Source of the DNA: Nocardia sp. BMG51109
GTDB lineage: Bacteria > Actinomycetota > Actinomycetes > Mycobacteriales > Mycobacteriaceae
DNA: 64,000 nucleotides
Direction: 5' to 3'
Assembly (NCBI RefSeq): GCF_000526215.1
Contig: NZ_JAFQ01000004.1
Coordinates: 3,534,001-3,598,000 of the forward strand
Of this stretch, positions 11,718 through 20,481 are shown one piece after another (positions within the stretch are counted from its first letter, which is position 1; each line of letters starts with the position of its first letter). A program made the translations under genes and the position numbers. The notes below the pieces were generated by a model. That model did not search any database and was not told the origin of the DNA. It was given only the letters and a program-made list of their open reading frames with translations.

Positions 11718-13874
11718 TCAGTCGGCCGGGGTCAGCCAGAGGGCGCCGTTCGGGGGGAGGGTGACCGCGGCGGAGTAGGGGCGGCCGTGCCACGGTTCGT
11801 CCGTGGCGGTGACGCCGCCGAGGTTGCCGATTCCGTTGCCGCCGTAGGTGTTCGCATCGGTGTTGAGGATTTCGTGCCAGGCGCCGGGGGTGGGGAGGCC
11901 GATGCGGTAGTCGTCGTGCCGGGTGCCGGAGAAGTTGTAGACGCAGGCGACGAGCGAGCCGTCGGAGCCGTAGCGCAGGAACGCGAGGACATTGTTGGTG
12001 CGGTCGTCGGCGTCGATCCACGCGTAGCCGCCGGGCGAGGTGTCCTGGGTCCACAGGGCGGTGTGGGCGCGGTAGGCGGCGTTGAGGTCGCGGACCAGCA
12101 GCCGAATTCCGTTGTGCAGCGGGTTGTCCAGCTCGTGCCAGTCCAGTCCGCGGTCGTGCGACCATTCGCGGAACTGGCCGAAGTCCTGGCCCATGAACAA
12201 CAGCTGCTTGCCCGGATGCGCCCACATGTAGGCCAGCAGCGTGCGTACCCCGCAGGCCTTCACCCAGTCGTCGCCGGGCATCCGGGTCCACAGCGTGCCC
12301 TTGCCGTGCACGACCTCGTCGTGGCTGATCGGCAGCACGTAGTTCTCGCTCCACGCGTAGACCGCCGAGAAGGTGATCTCGTTGTGATGCCAGCTGCGGT
12401 GGATCTGGTCGTGGCCGAGATAGCCGAGGGTGTCGTGCATCCAGCCCATGTTCCACTTCATGGTGAAGCCGAGGCCGCCGACGTCGGTCGACCGGGTGAC
12501 GCCCGGCCAGGTGGTGGATTCCTCGGCGATGGTGACCACCCCTGGGTGGTGGCGGTGCACGAGCGCGTTCATCTCCTGGAGGAATGCGACGGCTTCCAGA
12601 TTCTCCCGGCCGCCGTGGATATTGGGTTCCCAGCCACCCTCGGGCCGCGAATAGTCCAGGTACAGCATGGATGCCACGGCGTCCACGCGCAGCCCGTCGA
12701 GGTGGAACTCCTCGATCCAGTAGCGGGCGTTGGCGACCAGGAAGTTGCGCACCTCATGCCGGCCGAAGTCGAAGACGTAGGTGCCCCAGTCCAATTGCTC
12801 GCCCCGGCGGGGATCGGGATGTTCGTAGAGGGCGGTGCCGTCGAAGCGTGCCAGTGCCCACTCGTTGCGCGGGAAGTGCGCCGGCACCCAGTCCAGGATG
12901 ACGCCGATGCCCGCGCCGTGCAGATGGTCGACGAACGCCCGGAACTCGTCGGGCGTACCGAATCTGGCGGTCGGCGCGTAGTAGGAGGTGACCTGGTAGC
13001 CCCATGAGCCGCCGAACGGGTGTTCGGCGATCGGGAGCAGTTCGACGTGTGTATAGCCCTGTGCGAGAACGTATTCGGCGAGTTGCTCCGCCAGCGCGCG
13101 ATAATCGTGACCCGGGCGCCACGAGCCCGGGTGCACCTCGTAGATGCTCATCGGCGCGCGGGTCGGGTCGGTGCGCGCGCGGATGGTGAGCCAGTCGTCG
13201 TCGTGCCAGGTGTAGGTGCTCTCGGTGACCACCGACGCCGTGGCCGGCGGCATCTCGGCGGCGAAGGCGAAGGGGTCGGCGTGATCGACCGTGCGACCGT
13301 CCGCGCCGTGCACCCGAAACTTGTATTTCTCGCCCGGTTCGATACCGGGGACGAACAGCTCCCACACCCCGGAGTCGCCGAGCGTCCGCATGGGCGCGGT
13401 CTTTCCGCTCCATCCGTCGAAATCGCCGATCACCGCGACCCCGCGGGCATTGGGCGCCCAGACCGCGAACGAGGTTCCGGACACCTCTCCGTCGAGGGTG
13501 GTGTACCGGCGCGGATGCGCGCCCAGCACCTCCCACAGCCGCTCGTGCCGTCCCTCGCCGATCAGGTGCAGGTCGAATTCGCCGACCGTCGGCAGGAACC
13601 GGTAGCCGTCGGCGTGCAGCACGGTCCGGCTGTTCGGGTAGGACACCAGCAGCCGGTAGTCCCAGAGATCGGGGTACGGCACCACACCCTCGAATACGCC
13701 GTGCTCGACGTGTGCGAGCGGGTAGTTGTCGTCGCCGATCCGGGCGGATACCGAATCCGCCTGTGGGCGCAGGGTTCTGACCACCGTGCCGTCGGGGTGC
13801 GGGTGCGCGCCCAGCACCGTGTGCGGGTCCCTGTGCGTCCCCGCGGCCAGTAGCATCAGATCCCGCCGGTTCAT
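11718..13874 (-). CDS. glgB: 1,4-alpha-glucan branching enzyme
   Basis: A 718-residue GlgB that cuts alpha-1,4 chains and reattaches them as alpha-1,6 branches. An N-terminal carbohydrate-binding region ([10 protein letters not shown]) and a CBM48 domain at about 105-200 precede the GH13 barrel and a C-terminal beta domain. The catalytic nucleophile is D398 in [15 protein letters not shown] and the acid/base is E451 in [20 protein letters not shown] is the conserved substrate motif. It starts 97 bp after glgE on the same strand and is probably in its operon. Homologue of Rv1326c; length matches the family. Confidence 0.96.
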   Translation of the reverse strand: MNRRDLMLLAAGTHRDPHTVLGAHPHPDGTVVRTLRPQADSVSARIGDDNYPLAHVEHGVFEGVVPYPDLWDYRLLVSYPNSRTVLHADGYRFLPTVGEFDLHLIGEGRHERLWEVLGAHPRRYTTLDGEVSGTSFAVWAPNARGVAVIGDFDGWSGKTAPMRTLGDSGVWELFVPGIEPGEKYKFRVHGADGRTVDHADPFAFAAEMPPATASVVTESTYTWHDDDWLTIRARTDPTRAPMSIYEVHPGSWRPGHDYRALAEQLAEYVLAQGYTHVELLPIAEHPFGGSWGYQVTSYYAPTARFGTPDEFRAFVDHLHGAGIGVILDWVPAHFPRNEWALARFDGTALYEHPDPRRGEQLDWGTYVFDFGRHEVRNFLVANARYWIEEFHLDGLRVDAVASMLYLDYSRPEGGWEPNIHGGRENLEAVAFLQEMNALVHRHHPGVVTIAEESTTWPGVTRSTDVGGLGFTMKWNMGWMHDTLGYLGHDQIHRSWHHNEITFSAVYAWSENYVLPISHDEVVHGKGTLWTRMPGDDWVKACGVRTLLAYMWAHPGKQLLFMGQDFGQFREWSHDRGLDWHELDNPLHNGIRLLVRDLNAAYRAHTALWTQDTSPGGYAWIDADDRTNNVLAFLRYGSDGSLVACVYNFSGTRHDDYRIGLPTPGAWHEILNTDANTYGGNGIGNLGGVTATDEPWHGRPYSAAVTLPPNGALWLTPAD

Positions 13875-13971
13875 CGGAGCGGAGTCCTGTGGTCGTGCCC
13901 GACCGGAGTGGGCACGGGCCGGCTCGTCCGGCTACCAGGGGGATATGCCCTGCTCGCCCGGTGCGCGGCCG

Positions 13972-15966
13972 TCACCGGAACGACCTTCGATAGGCCAGCT
14001 CCGTGCGGGCGGCGGCGGAGACCGGCGGCAGGGCGAGGATGTGGGCGACGGCGCGGGCCGGGTCGAGCCGCACGTAATTGGTTTGACCCCAGTGGTATTC
14101 CTCGCCGCTGACCTCGTCGAGGACCACCGGATGGTCGTGCCATTCGCGGCCGATCGCGGGGAGGTCCAGCGAGATCATGCCCTGCTCCGGGCCGAACGGG
14201 TTCAGGTTCACCACGATCAGCACCGCGTCGCCGGTGGTGGGGTCGACCTTCGAGTACGCCAGCAGGGCGTCGTTGTCGGTGTGGTGAAAGGCGATGCAGC
14301 GCAGCTGTTGTAGCGCCGGGTGCGCGCGGCGTATCTCGTTGAGCCGGGTCAGCCACGGCTGCAACGACTCTCCGCGCGCGGCGGCGTCGGCGAAGTGGCG
14401 CGGGCGCAGCTGGTACTTCTCCGAGTCCAGATATTCCTCGCTGCCCGGCCGCACCGCCTGATGCTCGAACAGCTCGAAACCGGAATACACCCCCCAGGCC
14501 GGCGCCAGCGTCGCGGCCAGCACCGCCCGGATCGCGAACATGCCCGGCCCGCCGTGCTGCAGGCTTTCGTGCAGGATGTCGGGCGTATTGACGAACAGGT
14601 TGGGCCGCGCCTCGTCGGCCTTGGCGGCCAGCTCCCGGCCGAACTCGGCCAGCTCGTCTTTGCCGGTGCGCCAGGTGAAATAGGTGTAGGACTGGCCGAA
14701 TCCGCGCCGCGCCAGCCCGTACAGCCGGGCCGGGCGGGTGAACGCCTCGGACAGGAAGATCACGTCCGGGTCGGTCCGGCGTACCTGCGCGAGCAGCCAC
14801 TCCCAGAAGTCGGCGGGCTTGGTGTGCGGGTTGTCGACGCGAAAGAGCGTGACGCCCAGCGAGATCCAATGCCGTACCACCCGCAGCACCTCGGCGTACA
14901 GGCCGTCCGGGTCGTTGTCGAAGTCGATCGGATAGATGTCCTGGTACTTCTTGGGCGGGTTCTCGGCGTAGGCGATGGTGCCGTCCGGCAGGGTGGTGAA
15001 CCACTCCGGATGATCGCGCACCCACGGATGGTCGGGGGCGCACTGCAGCGCCAGATCCAGCGCCACCTCCAGGTCGAGACGGTGTGCGGACTCGACGAAT
15101 TCGGCGAAATCCCGCTCGGTGCCGAGCAGGGGGTGGATGGCGTCGTGGCCGCCCTCGTCGGAGCCGATCGCCCACGGCGAACCGACGTCGTCCGGTTCGG
15201 CGGTCAGGGAGTTGTTGCGCCCCTTGCGATTCACGGTGCCGATCGGATGGATCGGCGGCAGGTACACCACGTCGAACCCCATGGCGGCGATCCGCGGCAG
15301 TTCCTCGGCGGCGGTGGCGAAGGTGCCGTGCACCGGCGCACCGCCGGCGTCCCGGCCGCCGGTCGATCGCGGGAAGAACTCGTACCACGCGCCGTACAGC
15401 GCCCGCCGGCGCTCCACGTGCACCGCGTGCTGCGGTCCGCGGGTGACGAGTTCGCGCAGCGGCGTCTCGCGCAGGATGTCGCCGACCTCGGCGCTGAAGG
15501 CGGGAGCCACCCGGGCGGGCAGCTGCCCGTCGCCGCGCAGCGCGTCCGCCGCCGTCCGCAGCCGTTCCCACTGCCTCTTCGGCACCTGCTGCGCCGCCCG
15601 GTCGAACAGCCGCGCGCCGAGCTCGAGGTCGTTGGCGAGATCCGCGGCGCTCTGCCCGACGGCGAGCTTCGCCTCCACCGCGGCCCGCCAGGTCGCGATC
15701 GGGTCGCGCCAGCCCTCGATGCGGTAGGTCCACGAACCCGGCTCGTCCGGGGTGAACACGGCGTTGAACACGTCCGGCTCGTAGTCGGGGGACATCCGGA
15801 TCCGCCGCGTGCGGGTGCCGCGCACGGCCAGTGTCGCGGCCACCGCGTCGTGCCCCTCGCACCACACGACGGCCCGTACCGGAAACACCTCGCCCACCAC
15901 GGCTTTGGCCGGGCGGCCGCCGGGGAGGGCCGGGGCCGTGTCATCGATGGCGATGCGACCGGTCAC
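13972..15966 (-). CDS. glgE: alpha-1,4-glucan:maltose-1-phosphate maltosyltransferase
   Basis: A 664-residue GlgE (GH13 subfamily 3), which transfers maltose from maltose-1-phosphate onto growing alpha-1,4-glucan. The N-terminal part has beta and helical-bundle domains; the barrel follows. The nucleophile is D378 in [11 protein letters not shown] and the acid/base is E407 in [19 protein letters not shown] and HPEWF are further family motifs. The start is the GTG at 15966 ([10 protein letters not shown]); more upstream frame has no family match. It heads a glgE-glgB unit like Rv1327c-Rv1326c. TreS and maltokinase, which make the substrate, are not in the window. Confidence 0.96.
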   Translation of the reverse strand: MTGRIAIDDTAPALPGGRPAKAVVGEVFPVRAVVWCEGHDAVAATLAVRGTRTRRIRMSPDYEPDVFNAVFTPDEPGSWTYRIEGWRDPIATWRAAVEAKLAVGQSAADLANDLELGARLFDRAAQQVPKRQWERLRTAADALRGDGQLPARVAPAFSAEVGDILRETPLRELVTRGPQHAVHVERRRALYGAWYEFFPRSTGGRDAGGAPVHGTFATAAEELPRIAAMGFDVVYLPPIHPIGTVNRKGRNNSLTAEPDDVGSPWAIGSDEGGHDAIHPLLGTERDFAEFVESAHRLDLEVALDLALQCAPDHPWVRDHPEWFTTLPDGTIAYAENPPKKYQDIYPIDFDNDPDGLYAEVLRVVRHWISLGVTLFRVDNPHTKPADFWEWLLAQVRRTDPDVIFLSEAFTRPARLYGLARRGFGQSYTYFTWRTGKDELAEFGRELAAKADEARPNLFVNTPDILHESLQHGGPGMFAIRAVLAATLAPAWGVYSGFELFEHQAVRPGSEEYLDSEKYQLRPRHFADAAARGESLQPWLTRLNEIRRAHPALQQLRCIAFHHTDNDALLAYSKVDPTTGDAVLIVVNLNPFGPEQGMISLDLPAIGREWHDHPVVLDEVSGEEYHWGQTNYVRLDPARAVAHILALPPVSAAARTELAYRRSFR

Positions 15967-16153
15967 GAGACAACCGTACCGGCACCCCGGACGCGGGCCC
16001 GGCAGTCGCGGCGGACGGGTGTGCGGAGGGCCGATCGTTCGCACCCGGTCTGGCAAGAATTCGCCGCGTGTGGAAACCTGTCCGGCGGTAGTCCGAAGCG
16101 GAGGATCCCTCCGTTAGTTCCGAGCCACGAGCGACGCTGGAGGAGATTCACAG

Positions 16154-16918
16154 ATGGCTGGTACGCAGGGCATTTCGGTCGACGTAACGACGCCGGACGG
16201 GATCGCCGACGCCTATGTAGCGTATCCGGACGATGGTGCGCGCCATCCGGGGGTGCTGTTCTATATGGATGCCTTCGGTCTGCGGCCGGCCCTGCGAGGC
16301 ATGGTCGACCGTCTCGCCGGCCACGGCTACACGGTGCTGGCGCCGAACGTGCTCTACCGGCACGGACGCTCGCCGGTGGTCGATGTGCCGGAATTCATCG
16401 ACATGGGGGAGCGGCCCGAGATTTTGAAGCAGCTGATGCCGATGATCCTCGAGCTGACCCCCGACCTGGTGCTCCGCGATGCCGACGCCTACCTGGCCTG
16501 GCTGACGGCGTTCGAGAAGACCGCGGACGGCCCGATGGGCACCACCGGTTACTGCCTGGGCGGCGGGCTGTCGCTGCGCACGGCCGCCGGATTCCCCGAG
16601 CTCGTCGGCGCCGCCGCCGGATTCCACACCGGCGGGCTCGCCACCGACAGCCCCGACAGCCCGCACCTGGTGGTCGGAAATGTCGCGGCGGAAGTGTATT
16701 TCGGCCACGCCGACGAGGACCCCTCGCTGCCGCCGGAGCAGATCGACGGCTTCGAGAAGGCGCTCACCGCCGCCGGCGTCCGCCACCGCTGCGAGGTCTA
16801 CCCCGGCGCCGCGCACGGCTACACCCAGTCCGACACCAGCAGCTACGACGAGCCGGCCGCCGAGCGGCACTGGCGGGAACTGGTGGCGCTGCTGGACCGG
16901 AACCTGGCCGCCGGGTGA
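16154..16918 (+). CDS. dienelactone hydrolase family protein
   Basis: A 254-residue alpha/beta hydrolase of the dienelactone hydrolase type. The nucleophile is C134 in GTTGYCLGGG. The Asp is probably in FGHADEDPSL and the His in GAAHGYTQSD. These enzymes hydrolyse lactones or small esters; the substrate here is unknown. It sits between glgE (divergent) and glgP (same strand), a place where mycobacteria have no equivalent gene. A strong ribosome site GGAGGAG precedes the ATG. An ORF on the opposite strand is a shadow. Confidence 0.88.
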   Translation: MAGTQGISVDVTTPDGIADAYVAYPDDGARHPGVLFYMDAFGLRPALRGMVDRLAGHGYTVLAPNVLYRHGRSPVVDVPEFIDMGERPEILKQLMPMILELTPDLVLRDADAYLAWLTAFEKTADGPMGTTGYCLGGGLSLRTAAGFPELVGAAAGFHTGGLATDSPDSPHLVVGNVAAEVYFGHADEDPSLPPEQIDGFEKALTAAGVRHRCEVYPGAAHGYTQSDTSSYDEPAAERHWRELVALLDRNLAAG

Positions 16919-17039
16919 CCGGAGGCCGGTGCGACCGGCGCCGGTGAGGCCGTGGCGTCGGTCGTCCGGGCGGCACCGGGACACGGGTGTCCGCAGGTCA
17001 GGGGCGCCATCCGCTGCTCTTGCGCGGCCGGCGGCCGTG

Positions 17040-17045
17040 TAGGGT
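17040..17045 (+). promoter_or_regulatory. leaderless -10 element of glgP
   Basis: TAGGGT fits the actinobacterial TAnnnT -10 hexamer and lies seven bases before the glgP GTG at 17053, with no Shine-Dalgarno sequence between. Transcription would therefore begin at or next to the start codon. Confidence 0.6.
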
Positions 17046-17052
17046 TCGATCG

Positions 17053-19881
17053 GTGAAGGCAATGCGTCGGTTCACGGTTCGAGCCCATCTGCCCGAACGG
17101 CTGTCCGCGCTCGCCGGACTGGCGGCGAATCTGCGGTGGTCGTGGCATCCGCCGACGCAGGATCTGTTCGCGCGGCTGGACCCGGCCCGCTGGCGCGAGG
17201 TCGGGCACGATCCGGTGCGCATGCTGGGCGAGGTGCCTGCCGCCCGGCTCGACGAGTTGGCCGCCGACGCGGCCTATGTGCGGGCGGTGGATGCCGCCGA
17301 CGCGGATCTGCGCGAGTATCTGACCCGCCCGCGCTGGTTCCAGCGCCGGCCGGCCGAGAATCCGCCGCGGGCCATCGCGTACTTCTCGATGGAGTTCGGC
17401 GTCACCGAGGTGCTGCCGAACTATTCGGGCGGGCTCGGGATTCTGGCCGGCGACCACCTGAAGGCGGCCTCCGATCTCGGGCTGCCGCTCATCGGCGTCG
17501 GACTGCTGTACCGATCCGGATACTTCCGGCAGTCGCTGACCGGCGACGGCTGGCAACTCGAGCACTATCCGGATCTGGATCCGCAGGGCCTGCCGCTGCG
17601 GTTGCTGACCGACGGCGCCGGCGCGGCGGGCGCCCCCGTGCTGATCCACGTACCGATGCCCGAGGGCCGGGTGCTGCGGGCGCGGGTGTGGATCGCACAG
17701 GTGGGCCGGATTCCGTTGCTGCTGTTGGATTCCGACATCGCCGACAACGATCCCGAACTGCGGGCGGTGACCGACCGGCTGTACGGCGGCGACCAGGACC
17801 ATCGCATCAAGCAGGAGATCCTGGCCGGTATCGGCGGGGTGCGGGCGGTGCGGGCCTACACGCACGCGCACGGCCTCCCGGATCCGGACGTGTTCCACAT
17901 GAACGAGGGGCACGCCGGATTCCTCGGCATCGAGCGGATTCGCGAGTTCATGTCCGGCGGAATGGATTTCGATGCCGCCCTGGCCGCGGTCCGGGCCGGA
18001 ACGGTATTCACCACGCACACCCCGGTCCCCGCGGGCATCGACCGGTTCGCGGGTGCCCTGATCCGCCGGTACTTCGGCGGCGCGCACGGTGAGCGCGAAT
18101 CTCCGCTGCTGCCCGGCGTTTCCGTCGATCGCATCGTGGCGCTGGGCCGGGAGGCCGACCCGTCGGTGTTCAACATGGCCCACCTCGGCCTGCGGCTCGC
18201 CCAGCGCGCCAACGGCGTCTCGCGGCTGCACGGCGAGGTGAGCCGCGCCATGTTCGCGCCGCTGTGGCCCGGATTCGACGCGGCCGAGGTGCCGATCGGC
18301 TCGGTCACCAACGGCGTGCACGCGCCCACCTGGGCCGCCCGCGAGTGGATCGACGCCGCGACGGACGCCGAAGTGGCGGGCCGCGAAACGACGGAGGTTT
18401 TCGCGAGCGCCGTGAATCCGGGGGGTGCCGCGGGAGATGCGGCGTGCGCGACAGGTTCCGGCGCGGCCGGGCGGCCGGTCGCGAGCGGCACCGAGAGCGC
18501 TGGGGGCCGGGCGGGTTCGGTGATGGCGTCTGGAAGCACTGCGGCAGAAGGTGATTCGGCGGTTCACGCGGCCACCGGAAGCGCCGATCCGGAGGTCGCT
18601 CGGGGACTCGCCGGCACGGAACCCGCGGTGGACGAGGCGCGCGGCTGGGAGCGGCTGCGCGATGTCGATCTGCGGGAGCTGTGGGCCACGCGGAATGCGT
18701 TGCGCGGCAGCCTTGTCGACGAGGTGCGCCGCCGGCTGCGGGCGTCCTGGCTGGAACGCGGCGCCGCGCCCGCCGAATTGGCCTGGGTGGACGAGGTTTT
18801 CGATCCGGCCGTGCTGACCGTCGGCTTCGCCCGCCGGGTGCCGACCTACAAGCGGCTGACCCTGATGCTGCGCGACCCGGACCGGTTGCGGGCGCTGCTG
18901 CTCGATCCGGAGCGCCCGGTGCAGCTGGTGGTGGCGGGCAAGAGCCACCCGGCCGACGACGGCGGCAAGGCGCTGATCCAGCAGGTGGTCCGCTTCGCGG
19001 ACGATCCGGCCGTGCGGCATCGCATCGTATTCCTGCCCGACTACGACATGTCGATGGCGCGCTACCTGTACTGGGGATGCGATGTCTGGCTGAACAATCC
19101 GCTGCGCCCGCTCGAGGCGTGCGGTACCTCCGGAATGAAGGCCGCGCTCAACGGCGCGCTGAACCTGTCGATCCGCGACGGCTGGTGGGACGAGATGTAC
19201 GACGGCGAGAACGGCTGGGCGATCCCCACCGCCGACGGCGTCCGCGACGACCACCGCCGCGACGATCTGGAGGCGACCGCCCTCTACGAAATGCTGGAAC
19301 GCTCCGTGCTGCCGCACTTCTACCGCCGCGATCCCGACGGCCTGCCGGTGCACTGGATGGAGATGGTCCGCCACACCCTGCAAACCCTGGGGCCGAAGGT
19401 GCTCGCCTCCCGCATGGTGCGCGACTACGTCGTCGACTACTACCTCCCCGCCGCGCACGCGTATTCCGCGGTGGCACGGGACGATTTCGCGGGAGCCAGG
19501 GAGCTTGCCGAGTATCGCCGCCGGGTGGAGGCGGCCTGGCCGCAGGTGCAGGTGATCCAGGTCGACAGCGCCGGCCTGCCCGATATCCCGGTGATCGGCG
19601 CGGAGCTGTCGCTGCGGGCCCGCCTCGCCCTCGGCGAACTGGCGCCGACGGAGGTGCAGGTGCAGGCGGTCCTGGGCCGGGTGTCGCAGGACGACGAGCT
19701 GTCCGATGTCATGACGGTCGACATGACCCATGCCGCAACGGATTCCGGTGTCGAGGTGTTCACCGTGGACACCCCGGTACCGCTGTCGGGTGCGGTCGGC
19801 TACACGGTGCGGGTGCTGCCGCGGCACCGGCTGCTGGCGACCCCCGCCGAATGGGGGCTGATTTCCACGCCCAGCCCATAG
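17053..19881 (+). CDS. glgP: alpha-glucan (glycogen) phosphorylase
   Basis: A 942-residue phosphorylase that releases glucose-1-phosphate from alpha-1,4-glucan using PLP. The N-terminus (LPERLSALAGLAANLRWSWHP) is that of the short bacterial alpha-glucan phosphorylase family. IAYFSMEFGV, HMNEGHAGF and TTHTPVPAGIDRF are conserved. The PLP lysine is K696 in CGTSGMKAALNG. It is about 80 residues longer than mycobacterial GlgP because of a low-complexity Ala/Gly/Ser/Thr-rich insert at about 440-525, between ATNG-type motif GVHAPTW and the GWERLRD segment. The GTG start is leaderless. The stop codon is inside the first unit of a tandem repeat. Homologue of Rv1328. Confidence 0.93.
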   Translation: MKAMRRFTVRAHLPERLSALAGLAANLRWSWHPPTQDLFARLDPARWREVGHDPVRMLGEVPAARLDELAADAAYVRAVDAADADLREYLTRPRWFQRRPAENPPRAIAYFSMEFGVTEVLPNYSGGLGILAGDHLKAASDLGLPLIGVGLLYRSGYFRQSLTGDGWQLEHYPDLDPQGLPLRLLTDGAGAAGAPVLIHVPMPEGRVLRARVWIAQVGRIPLLLLDSDIADNDPELRAVTDRLYGGDQDHRIKQEILAGIGGVRAVRAYTHAHGLPDPDVFHMNEGHAGFLGIERIREFMSGGMDFDAALAAVRAGTVFTTHTPVPAGIDRFAGALIRRYFGGAHGERESPLLPGVSVDRIVALGREADPSVFNMAHLGLRLAQRANGVSRLHGEVSRAMFAPLWPGFDAAEVPIGSVTNGVHAPTWAAREWIDAATDAEVAGRETTEVFASAVNPGGAAGDAACATGSGAAGRPVASGTESAGGRAGSVMASGSTAAEGDSAVHAATGSADPEVARGLAGTEPAVDEARGWERLRDVDLRELWATRNALRGSLVDEVRRRLRASWLERGAAPAELAWVDEVFDPAVLTVGFARRVPTYKRLTLMLRDPDRLRALLLDPERPVQLVVAGKSHPADDGGKALIQQVVRFADDPAVRHRIVFLPDYDMSMARYLYWGCDVWLNNPLRPLEACGTSGMKAALNGALNLSIRDGWWDEMYDGENGWAIPTADGVRDDHRRDDLEATALYEMLERSVLPHFYRRDPDGLPVHWMEMVRHTLQTLGPKVLASRMVRDYVVDYYLPAAHAYSAVARDDFAGARELAEYRRRVEAAWPQVQVIQVDSAGLPDIPVIGAELSLRARLALGELAPTEVQVQAVLGRVSQDDELSDVMTVDMTHAATDSGVEVFTVDTPVPLSGAVGYTVRVLPRHRLLATPAEWGLISTPSP

Positions 19882-19954
19882 GAACACCCAGCCCATAGGA
19901 ACACCCAGCCCATAGGAACAGCCTGCCCATAGGAACAGCCTGCCCATAGGAAAT
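19870..19954 (+). repeat. five tandem 17 bp repeats at the 3' end of glgP
   Basis: Three identical units CCCAGCCCATAGGAACA (19870, 19887, 19904) are followed by two variants beginning GCCTGCCCATAGGAA (19921, 19938). The glgP stop codon TAG is part of the first unit, so each following unit also contains a TAG. Expansion is probably by replication slippage. Confidence 0.92.
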
Positions 19955-19994
19955 CGGCTAGAGATTCTTAAGCGGTGGCGCGCATGCTATTGGC

Positions 19995-20444
19995 ATGGCG
20001 GAAAAGGACGCACTCTCAGCGCATGTCGTTGACGCACCGGTGGGCACACCGGCGCTCGACATTGTCATTTCCGCGCCGTCGTACGGCCATCCGTTGGTGC
20101 TGATGTCGATGACGCCCGAGGTCGTCGTCGACGGAGTGGTCGCGGCGCGCGGCTGGGGCCGGTGGATCGTACCGGTGGGCCCGGGAGCCCACAGCGTCGT
20201 CGTGTACGTGAACCGGTTCGGCGAGTTCCAGTACCCCGCTCAGCTGGAGGTCGAGGTTCCGGCCGCGGCCAGAGCAACGGTGTACTACCGGCTTCCGGCT
20301 CTCCGGCACTGCTCGGCGGCCATCGGGACGACGCCGCAGCGGTCCGCCGGCGCCGGGGCGATGGCGATCCTGCTCCTGCTGCCGGTCGTCATGGCCGTCG
20401 CCGGACTGGCGCTCGTCGTGCTGCTGCTGATCGCCGTGGCCTGA
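19995..20444 (+). CDS. hypothetical protein with C-terminal membrane anchor
   Basis: A 149-residue protein I do not recognise. Residues 1-115 look like a small beta-rich domain (VVVDGVVAARGWGRWIVPVGPGAHSVVVYVNRFGE, typical of carboxypeptidase-regulatory or PEGA-like beta sandwiches). The last 30 residues, AMAILLLLPVVMAVAGLALVVLLLIAVA in part, form one or two hydrophobic helices. It is therefore tail-anchored with the domain probably cytosolic. It converges on the acyl-CoA synthetase gene. No operon partner. Confidence 0.65.
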   Translation: MAEKDALSAHVVDAPVGTPALDIVISAPSYGHPLVLMSMTPEVVVDGVVAARGWGRWIVPVGPGAHSVVVYVNRFGEFQYPAQLEVEVPAAARATVYYRLPALRHCSAAIGTTPQRSAGAGAMAILLLLPVVMAVAGLALVVLLLIAVA

Positions 20445-20481
20445 TCGGCCTGTTCTCCGTGGCCCCACCGGAGGCGCCGGA

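Noticed and set aside
11607..13007. A 466-codon plus-strand frame opposite glgB
   Set aside because: Antisense shadow; glgB has the full catalytic set on the other strand.
16843..19947. A 1034-codon open frame on the minus strand opposite glgP
   Set aside because: It is an antisense shadow of glgP produced by high GC content; it has no family match and runs through the tandem repeats.
19870..19954. A CRISPR array
   Set aside because: The units are 17 bp and directly adjacent without spacers; no cas genes are near.
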